A model generated the notes under the pieces. The model saw nothing but the letters and a program-made list of their open reading frames with translations, ran no database searches and had not been told where the DNA came from. The position numbers and the translations under genes were made by a program. 64,000 nt of DNA, from the NCBI RefSeq assembly GCF_008079445.1, contig NZ_VRYH01000001.1, forward strand, positions 186,001 to 250,000, given 5' to 3'. This document shows positions 46,230 through 53,400 of this stretch, piece after piece (position 1 is the first letter of the stretch; every line of letters begins with the position of its first letter). The stretch is from Aidingimonas lacisalsi. Its GTDB lineage: Bacteria; Pseudomonadota; Gammaproteobacteria; Pseudomonadales; Halomonadaceae.

Positions 46230-46895
46230 ATGGCGCAGACAGTTGACGACACCCCGGCAACACTTCTGATCATCGACGACCATCCGCTGCTGCGCCGGGG
46301 TATCAAGCAACTATTGGAGCTGGAAGACGATCTGGACCTGATCGGTGAAACCGGTGATCCCGAGGCCGGTATCCGGCTGGCGACCGACATCGAGCCCGAT
46401 ATCATCCTGCTGGACCTCAACATGCCCGGTCTCAGCGGTCTCGAAACCCTGCAACGGTTGCGCGCCGACGGCTTTACCGGTCGTATCGTTGTCTTCACCG
46501 TCTCCGATAGCGAAGAAGACGTCGTCGCGGTACTACGCAACGGCGCCGACGGGTATCTGTTAAAGGACATGGAGCCGGATGACATGGTGCGCCAGTTGCG
46601 CCAGGCAGTATCGGGGCGCATGGTCGTCAGTGAACGGCTCACCGCCATCCTTGCCGAAGCCCTGCGCAATCAGCGCAGCGCCTCGGCCACCCCGGATATC
46701 CGCAACCTGACCCAGCGCGAGCGCGAGATCCTGCGTGAACTGGTCGCCGGGCAGTCCAACAAACGCATCGCCCGCAATCTCGACATCACTGAAGGCACGG
46801 TCAAGGTCCATATCAAGCACCTGCTCAAGAAACTCAACCTGCGCTCCCGCGTCGAGGCCGCCGTATGGGCGGTTCAGGAAGGCATCGAGCAGTAG
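46230..46895 (+). CDS. narL: Nitrate/nitrite response regulator NarL
   Basis: 221 residues. Receiver domain with acidic pocket (IIDDHP), phosphorylation site Asp62 in LLDLNMPG and Lys113 in YLLKDM; C-terminal LuxR-type HTH at about 158-212 (NLTQREREILRELVAGQ, then SNKRIARNLDITEGTVKVHI). The start at 46230 (MAQTVDD) is preferred over an in-frame start 15 codons earlier inside narX. Probably acts on the NarL-type sites upstream of narG and narK. Confidence 0.92.
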   Translation: MAQTVDDTPATLLIIDDHPLLRRGIKQLLELEDDLDLIGETGDPEAGIRLATDIEPDIILLDLNMPGLSGLETLQRLRADGFTGRIVVFTVSDSEEDVVAVLRNGADGYLLKDMEPDDMVRQLRQAVSGRMVVSERLTAILAEALRNQRSASATPDIRNLTQREREILRELVAGQSNKRIARNLDITEGTVKVHIKHLLKKLNLRSRVEAAVWAVQEGIEQ

Positions 46896-46963
46896 GGAAG
46901 GTTGTCCACAACGAAGCTCACCGTAAGGCCGTCTCTGTCCCCCTACTGACGGCCGGACGTGGG

Positions 46964-47041
46964 TCGTTGTCGACTTGCAAGAGCAGGTCGACCACCGGCA
47001 TCGAGCGTGGTGGATTCCACGGGGGCTGGATCTCGATGGCG
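46964..47041 (-). pseudogene. Remnant of cdiA FHA-repeat sequence next to narL
   Basis: Bases 46964-47020 match cdiA positions 52042-52097 at about 51 of 56 bases, with one inserted base that breaks the frame; weaker similarity runs on to about 47041. In cdiA the segment encodes STTLETGGDLLLQAGNDL. It lies downstream of the last lipoprotein gene, so a further, now deleted, CdiA fragment once stood between that gene and narL. Confidence 0.7.
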
Positions 47042-47119
47042 CGGATATGGCCGTGCGGGCTTCCTTACAGGCAAGGTGCCAAACTTAGGCTGCCTTCAGT
47101 ACTCGGGGTACGATTATTG

Positions 47120-47800
47120 TTAATCAGTCGTGCCCGTCACCACCCGATTACCGGTAGCACTAATGTCACCTTGAACTCCGAAGGGGGCACCCCCCTCAAC
47201 TTCCTCTCGCCACATACGTTCCAGCTTGTCGCAGCGCGCTACGCATTCAAACCAAGGTTGGGCGGACCAGTCGCCACTATCGTCGATACGAAAGCGTGAG
47301 ATCTTATCCGACTTCAATACATACCAGTCTTGATTGCGCATATGCTGCCATCCATAGGCCTCTCCGTTAGGCCGAATATAAATGTATGATTCAGTAGGCG
47401 GTCCCTTGGCACCTATCTTACAATTTTCAATATTTTTAAGCGTGCTCCCTATACGAGAAAGGCAATGTTCTCTAGCATATTCATCTGAATACATTAAAAA
47501 TCTGCCGTTAAAGTAATGTGTAATCTCCCACTCATAATCTTCTAAAATAGAGGGCATATATAGACCAAGACGACTTATTTTATAAGGAGAGTCAGGATCA
47601 ACTGAACTCCTAGGCGCCTCTCTGCTTCCCATAGAAGAAAAAACCGGATATTCCTCTGAAAAAACCTTCAGGAGGTTATCATCAGCAATGAAAACGTCCT
47701 TGCCCTCCTGCTGATCCTGATACGCTTGGTAAGCCGCATGGGGAACGCAGCCTGAAAAAGCTATAAAGACACATACAGCGATGAGTAAGCGGCTAGTCAT
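47120..47800 (-). CDS. Candidate CDI immunity lipoprotein 3
   Basis: 226 residues. Lipoprotein signal peptide MTSRLLIAVCVFIAFSGC (lipobox FSGC, Cys18), +2 residue Val, so outer-membrane sorting is likely. The mature start PHAAYQAYQ and the C-terminal block FRIDDSGDWSAQPWFECV followed by RCDKLERM are shared with the other two lipoproteins in this island; the middle is diverged. The start is one base after the stop of the orphan CdiA fragment (TGATATG). AT-rich. I do not recognise the family. Immunity is inferred from position after a toxin-like fragment. Confidence 0.72.
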   Translation of the reverse strand: MTSRLLIAVCVFIAFSGCVPHAAYQAYQDQQEGKDVFIADDNLLKVFSEEYPVFSSMGSREAPRSSVDPDSPYKISRLGLYMPSILEDYEWEITHYFNGRFLMYSDEYAREHCLSRIGSTLKNIENCKIGAKGPPTESYIYIRPNGEAYGWQHMRNQDWYVLKSDKISRFRIDDSGDWSAQPWFECVARCDKLERMWREEVEGGAPFGVQGDISATGNRVVTGTTD

Positions 47801-47801
47801 A

Positions 47802-48608
47802 TCATTGCTCCCCCACCTTGGGACGGAATGGTTTATAGAATTCTCTTGAGTGTTGGAAAAGCTCCGTAGGCACTATTTCTCCATGCCAATTGAATAGTTT
47901 CCCAGCGCCAAAGCCATTGATGATATCGCCTTGCCCCAATCTCACTTCCGTATTGGGCGGTGCCATAATGCCAAAGGGCACTGATTCCAGATACGCGCTT
48001 TCCACTAAACCGTGACGTGCCAGGTAGGATTGCGTAATAGTACCCAGACTATGCCCACCAGCAATTGGCAAACCTATGCCACCTCTCATCAGTTGCTCTC
48101 GAACCGTGGCATCCGGCAAGTCCTGATAGCCCAGTGCAGAATCATTAAGATCAAAAAAACCACCTATAACAGGCATGTCTTCACGAGAAAAGAAGCCCGT
48201 CGTGCCAGTCATAGCAGTATGATCAAATTCCTCATCCTTGAGATGGAAGCGATCACCTGCCACTTCATTCCCCGCAATCGAGCCTGCCATCAGCAGCCAA
48301 TTGAGCTCATCCGAGTTAAGCCCCACTCCATCCGCCATTTTCTGTTGTAATTTGCCATAGATTTGCTGCATACCAAGGTGACCAGCCGTATTGGCCAGAT
48401 TGCCGGCCGCGAGGTCGCTGCCAACGTCCTTGGCGGTATTAATAGGGTTGTCGTAATAAGTACCGGCGCTAAGATAACCGGTAAAGCCTCCGGTAATCCC
48501 ACCTCGCCAAGCCGCTTCTTGCCAGTCGCCACCCTGGCTGAACGCGCCCACGCCGCTACCCACGGCGCCGCCCGCTATACCGGAGAGAATGGCATTGCCC
48601 CAACGCAA
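47802..48608 (-). CDS. Orphan CdiA C-terminal fragment 2 (lipase-like toxin module)
   Basis: 268 codons homologous to the end of cdiA: NAILSGIAGGAVGSGVGAFS and the block GVGLNSDELNWLLMAGSI are nearly identical to CdiA, then a diverged C-terminus carrying GHSLGT, a conserved Asp (GQGDIIN) and His (FQHS). No signal peptide or TPS domain. The first possible start in frame is a TTG without a ribosome site, and the homology continues upstream in another frame, so it is probably not translated as it stands. It can serve as a recombination donor for cdiA. Followed by its own lipoprotein gene after 1 nt. Confidence 0.75.
   Translation of the reverse strand: MRWGNAILSGIAGGAVGSGVGAFSQGGDWQEAAWRGGITGGFTGYLSAGTYYDNPINTAKDVGSDLAAGNLANTAGHLGMQQIYGKLQQKMADGVGLNSDELNWLLMAGSIAGNEVAGDRFHLKDEEFDHTAMTGTTGFFSREDMPVIGGFFDLNDSALGYQDLPDATVREQLMRGGIGLPIAGGHSLGTITQSYLARHGLVESAYLESVPFGIMAPPNTEVRLGQGDIINGFGAGKLFNWHGEIVPTELFQHSREFYKPFRPKVGEQ
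48277..48600 (-). repeat. Homology arms of orphan fragment 2 matching cdiA
   Basis: Two blocks are almost identical at DNA level to cdiA: 48277-48372 matches 50923-51018, and 48501-48600 matches 51156-51255, including a run of about 60 bases with a single difference. The DNA between and after them is diverged. Such arms would allow exchange of the toxin end of cdiA by homologous recombination. Confidence 0.75.
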
Positions 48609-48745
48609 TGGTATTGGCCCTTGATTCAGCGGCGGCTCCTGAGAGGTTACCGATTATACTGCTGGCGACATCCGCGACGGTGAAGTCGAGGTCGCGCCCC
48701 GCCGAAAGCAGCAGGTCACCGCCAGCGGTGGAGCTTGGAGCGAGC
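48609..48745 (-). pseudogene. Frameshifted cdiA remnant upstream of orphan fragment 2
   Basis: Reading the minus strand in a shifted frame gives STAGGDLLLSAGRDLDF followed by SSIIGNLSGAAAESR. These match two separate CdiA stretches (FHA repeat STTLETGGDLLLQAG and SGMIGNLSGTAAGSQ) that are about 700 bp apart in cdiA, so an internal deletion joined them. A frameshift then separates this piece from orphan fragment 2. Confidence 0.65.
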
Positions 48746-49405
48746 TTACTCGATCTCACTGCCCTGCTCCTCGCCATCTCCCACACCAAACGGATCGCCG
48801 CCCTCTATCTCTTCTTGCTTCATTCGCTCCAGCTTGTCACAGCGGTCGACACACTCGAACCAAGGTTGGCCGGACCAATCGCCGCTATCGTCGATACGGA
48901 ATAGAGATACTTTATCGGAATCTAAAAAGCGGCGCTCTTGATTAGCCATATATTGCCAGCCATAAGCTTCTCCAGTTGGCCGGACATAGACATATATATT
49001 AAAAGAGTGTCCCTTACCTTCTTCCCTGCAATTTTCTTGACGTCGACGATCATCTCCAGAACGCAACCAGCAGCTATCACTTTCATACCCTTCGGAATGA
49101 ATCAGAAAGCGACCACTGAAGGCATGCGTTACCTCCCAATTATGCTCCACAGAAAAGTCGGGATTCCGACTACCCTCATAGCCTGTATCAGGATTTACAC
49201 TGCTGCGTGGAGCCTCACGGTTTTCGGCAACAGAAAAAACAGGATACCTCTCTGGATCAACTCTTAAATAGTTGTCGTTAATGGCAAAAGCTTCATTTCC
49301 TTCCTTGCGCTCTTGATAAGCTCTATAAGCAGCATGAGGCATACAACCAGCAATAAGACAGGCTATAGCCATGAAGGCAAATGGAATTCTAAAAGTAATA
49401 TTCAT
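48746..49405 (-). CDS. Candidate CDI immunity lipoprotein 2
   Basis: 219 residues. Lipoprotein signal peptide MNITFRIPFAFMAIACLIAGC (lipobox IAGC, Cys21; +2 Met). The mature protein begins PHAAYRAYQERKEG and ends with the family block FRIDDSGDWSGQPWFECV, then RCDKLERM. Start at 49405, one base after the stop of orphan fragment 1 (TGATATG); the frame upstream is inside that fragment. AT-rich codon use. Same unknown family as the other two lipoproteins here. Confidence 0.72.
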   Translation of the reverse strand: MNITFRIPFAFMAIACLIAGCMPHAAYRAYQERKEGNEAFAINDNYLRVDPERYPVFSVAENREAPRSSVNPDTGYEGSRNPDFSVEHNWEVTHAFSGRFLIHSEGYESDSCWLRSGDDRRRQENCREEGKGHSFNIYVYVRPTGEAYGWQYMANQERRFLDSDKVSLFRIDDSGDWSGQPWFECVDRCDKLERMKQEEIEGGDPFGVGDGEEQGSEIE

Positions 49406-49406
49406 A

Positions 49407-49871
49407 TCAATCTTCACTATATCCTGGCCTAAACCTCTGGTAATGTTCCATAGCATGTTGCCATCTATCAAATGGCACGACATCCGCGTGAAGGTTGAAC
49501 AACTTATTTAAATAAGAAAAGTTAATAAAATCTCTACTTCCAAGTTTCACAGTAGTATTTGGCGGTGTCACGATGCCAAATGGTACGGCTTCCAAATAAG
49601 CTTGCTCCACCAACCCATGGCGGGCTAGGTAAGGTTGCGTAATAGTGCCTAAGCTATGCCCACCGGCAATTAGCAGACTAGCTCCATTCGTAACCAACTG
49701 ATTCCGTACAGTAACATCCGGTAGATATTGGTATCCTACGACGCTGTCAACCAAGTCGAAAAGACCACTCACAGGACTTTCTCTTCGGGTATAATAGCCG
49801 GTAAAGCCTCCGGTAATCCCACCGCTAGGGCTGGTAGCATTTGCTGCCGAGCAAGTCACCACCACTGTCAT
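49407..49871 (-). CDS. Orphan CdiA C-terminal fragment 1 (lipase-like toxin module, internally deleted)
   Basis: 154 residues. About 18 novel residues are joined to SGGITGGFTGY (from the CdiA pretoxin region) and then directly to a toxin end with GHSLGT, Asp in GSRDFIN and His in RWQHA; the DNSDELNW-type block is deleted. The start overlaps the preceding lipoprotein stop (ATGA), so it can be translated by coupling, yet it has no export signal. The 23 bases at 49801-49823 are identical to 48481-48503 in fragment 2. Paired with lipoprotein 2. Confidence 0.7.
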   Translation of the reverse strand: MTVVVTCSAANATSPSGGITGGFTGYYTRRESPVSGLFDLVDSVVGYQYLPDVTVRNQLVTNGASLLIAGGHSLGTITQPYLARHGLVEQAYLEAVPFGIVTPPNTTVKLGSRDFINFSYLNKLFNLHADVVPFDRWQHAMEHYQRFRPGYSED

Positions 49872-50485
49872 ATACGGCCCCCTCCTGGTCCTCCAAAAGG
49901 ATCCGGCTCATCCATTTCTTCTTGTTGCATGCGCTCCAGCTTATCGCAACGTGTAACGCACTCGAACCAAGGCTGGCCTGACCAGTTGCCCACATCATCT
50001 ATCCGGAACCAAGATTTTTTTCCAAATGGATTACGCGAATAACGGATATGTTGCCACCCATATGCATGGCCGGTACTTCTTATATATATATGAGGCGTGT
50101 ATTCGCTAGGCTCTGATGATTTCTTGCAACTCTCCCCTTCACGCCCATAATAGAGCTCGCACTCCATAACCCTGTTCCTTTTTGAATAGCTACTTGAGTG
50201 CACCAAGAACCTGTTTCCTAACCGATAGGTCACTTGCCAATAATCTTCCTTATAAATATTGGGCATTTTAGTTCCTATACTTGTCACAGGCCCTTGTCGA
50301 TAACCTTCTTTCAGAATAAAAACAGGATAGCCCTGAGAATCCACCTGAAAAATTTCCGGTCTAGCTGAGAACGTCCCATTGCCAATTTCTACTTCTTGAT
50401 AAGCCGAGAAAGACATACAGGAAGCCAGCATAGTTATCGCAACCAGGCTAATCGACAGCTTTAATAAAGCGTTTGTAGTTATCAA
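49868..50485 (-). CDS. Candidate cognate immunity lipoprotein of CdiA (CdiI-like)
   Basis: 205 residues from a TTG start at 50485 (GGGAG 7 nt upstream), which yields a clean lipoprotein signal peptide: ITTNALLK, hydrophobic stretch, lipobox LASC (Cys about 23; +2 Met). The longer frame to 50557 lies inside cdiA. The start lies 38 nt inside cdiA, whose last 12 codons it overlaps. C-terminal family block WFRIDDVGNWSGQPWFECV, then TRCDKLERM. AT-rich. Placement directly after cdiA is that of cdiI; the family itself is unknown to me. Confidence 0.75.
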   Translation of the reverse strand: MITTNALLKLSISLVAITMLASCMSFSAYQEVEIGNGTFSARPEIFQVDSQGYPVFILKEGYRQGPVTSIGTKMPNIYKEDYWQVTYRLGNRFLVHSSSYSKRNRVMECELYYGREGESCKKSSEPSEYTPHIYIRSTGHAYGWQHIRYSRNPFGKKSWFRIDDVGNWSGQPWFECVTRCDKLERMQQEEMDEPDPFGGPGGGRI

Positions 50486-53400
50486 AATTGTGCTCCCATG
50501 GTAAGAGGGGGACCACCTTAGCGTCCCAGTTGAAAGCCTTACCCAAGACACCGCCATTGACTAAGTCACCACTACCCAGTGTCACCTTTGCATTGGACGG
50601 TGCTACGATGCCAAAAGGTACGGAATATAGGTAGGTCGTTTCCACTAGACCATGACGACCAAGATAGGCGCCATCACCGGTTCCCAGACTATGGCCGGTA
50701 TACGCTGTGTTATTAGCAGCCCTATTAGGATCGTAGAGATAGTTATGCACCGTATTGGTAGGCAAATCCTGATAGGTCAATGCAGTGTCTACAGCATCAA
50801 ACATTATATGACCAGGCCCTCGATGCAACCATCCTCTCCCACCTACACCTGCACTTTGGGTGTAATCCTGATCGGTTTGTGTATATCTATTTCTCTCCTT
50901 GCTTACTAAAGCATCTCCTGTGATCGAACCCGCCATCAGCAGCCAATTGAGCTCATCCGAGTTAAGTCCCACTCCATCCGCCATTTTCTGTTGTAACTCG
51001 CCATAGACTTGCTGCATAGCGATATGCGCCCCTTGGTTAAGAACGGCGGAGATATCGCCTTTGCTCAAATAATCCTGGGTCTTTTCCAATAGGACAGAAG
51101 AGTTATCGTAATAAGTCCCCCCACTTAGATAGCCCGTAAAACCACCAGTAACGCCACCTCGCCAAGCCGCTTCTCTCCAGTCACCCCCTTGGCTGAACGC
51201 GCCCACGCCGCTACCCACGGCGCCGCCCGCTATACCGGAGAGAATGGCGTTGCCCGAGCCTGCCGCTATCACGGTGTCACTTGCCGTCGTGGCGCCTGCC
51301 GCGAATGTCGCCTGGGAACCCGCCGCCGTGCCGGAAAGGTTGCCGATCATACCGCTGGCGGCATTCGCCGTGTAGTAGGAAACCACTGCCGTCAGGATCG
51401 TGCTTGCTATCGGACTCAGGCCGCTGTGGCTGTAACTCCATTCGTCGCGGAAGGCGTCGACGCTTTCCCAGGTCACGTCATCGCGGCCTTGCAGGGTCTG
51501 GAGCCAGGCGAGATCCGGGTTATCGGCCACGGCACGCTCTATGGCCTGATCGAGACTTTCGCCGCGTCGGGCGGTGTAGAGGGCGTGAATGCCCTGCTCC
51601 GCCTGCAGCAAGATATCGCCTTGCGCGACCAACTCGCTCTGACGCAGGGTTTCACGGGTGGTGCCTTTCCCCTTGGCGGATTGGCTCACGAAATTGCTCT
51701 TGCTGCGCTCGTGGGATTCCTGGCGCAGGTCGCTGGCCATATCGAAGGCGATTTCGCCATCGCTGAGTAGTGCCAGGTTCTGGCCGGCCTCCAGACGCGC
51801 GCCGCTATAGTGCTGGTCACCACTACTGACGATAGTCATATCGTCACCTGCGGTGATATGAGTGCCGACGTCGCGGATGTCGTGTTCTTCGTCGCGCCGA
51901 TAACTGCTGCTGAATAGACCGCTACTGCGCGATTCGTAGAGGGAGTAGTCTTCCTCCTGGGCGGTGAGCAGGTCGATCCGGTCACCGGCCATCAGGGCCG
52001 CGTCACCCTCGGCTCGTAGCTGACTGGCCGTCAGGCGTAGATCGTTGCCGGCTTGCAAGAGCAGGTCGCCACCGGTTTCGAGCGTGGTGGATTGCACCCG
52101 GGTCTGACTGTCGATGGTGTGGGTGCGCCCCCGGCGCGCCTCTTCATACTGCCGGGAGAGGCCGGCCTCCAGGCTGATATCGCGACCGGCGGAGAGAGTC
52201 AGGTCATCTCCGGCGTTTAACTGGGCGGTACGGGCGGCGATATCTTGTCCGGCCAGAAGCGCCAGGCTGCCGCCGATATCCAGTTGGGTGCCGATCTCTG
52301 CACTTTCCCGGGTCGTGTTCCACCATGCACTACGGCTCTCATGAGTCGCCAATGCATCCAGCGTCACATCGCGGCCGGCACTCAGCAAACCGTCACCGTC
52401 GGCACTCGCCTCGACCGCCGTCAGGGTTAGATCACGCCCGGCGTCGAATACCAGATCGCTACCCGCCGACAGAGTCGTACCGCGCTCGAGTTCGGTGCTG
52501 CTGAGTCGATAGCCAAGGTTAGTCTGGTCACTGACCAGGGTACTGGTGACATCCAGGTCACGGCCGGCACCGAGCTGGAGCTTTCCGGCACTGTCGAGGT
52601 CGGCACCGACAACGCTCAGGTCACGACCGGCATCGGCGCTCAGGCCGCCGCCAGCCTCGGTGACGTAAAGCCCGGCCAGGCGTTCCGGGGTACTGGCCAG
52701 CGTCAGGTCTCGGCCGGCCCGCAGCGCCAGGGATTCGCCGGCGGTTATCTCGCCGCCGATATTGTCGAGATCGTTACGCGCCTCGAGATCGACCCGGTTA
52801 CCACCGATGCGGCCACCCAGATTGGCAATGTTCTCCGCCGTCAGCTCGACGAGCTCACGACCGGCCAGAGTGCCCGTGTTGACGATATCGTTCCTCACAT
52901 CGAGCGTTAGAGAGTCACCCGCTATCAGGGTGCCGTCTTCGTGCAGATCGCCCTCGCGCACCCGGGCATAGACCTGCGGGACCAACACCGTCGTGATGGA
53001 GCCGTCTTCCCGGGTGACCTCCTGTTCCACCAGCCAGACGATATCGCTGGTTAGCTGGGCCATTTGCTCGGCGGTGAGCGCCACGCCGGGGCGCAGGTCG
53101 TGCTCCTCGGCGAAGGTGATACCGGCGTTCATCAGCGCCCGGTACTGCTCGTCATCGTTGCCATGGCCTGCCAGATAACGCTGCCCGGTCAACTGCATGA
53201 TCTGCTCGTTGACCAACCGCTGTTCGTAGAAGCCGTCGCCGAGGCGCTGCTGGACCGTGCTCGGATCGCTCTGCAGGGCATCGAGCATATAGTCGGAGCC
53301 GAGCCACTCTCGCCGATCGGTGAAGCGTGGATCGGTCTCGACCAGATAGTGTGCCGTAGGTTCGGGATTGATCTGGAACAGGCTGTTGGCCGGCAAGGTG

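Noticed and set aside
46896-47120. A plus-strand protein-coding gene continuing from narL into the cdi island boundary
   Set aside because: The open frame there overlaps narL in another frame and runs through the cdiA remnant; no ribosome site or domain supports it.
50448-51500. A VENN or Nx(E/Q)LYN pretoxin motif in CdiA
   Set aside because: Neither is present. The conserved block before the variable end is NSDELNWLLMAGSI, which may play the same boundary role but is not the same motif.
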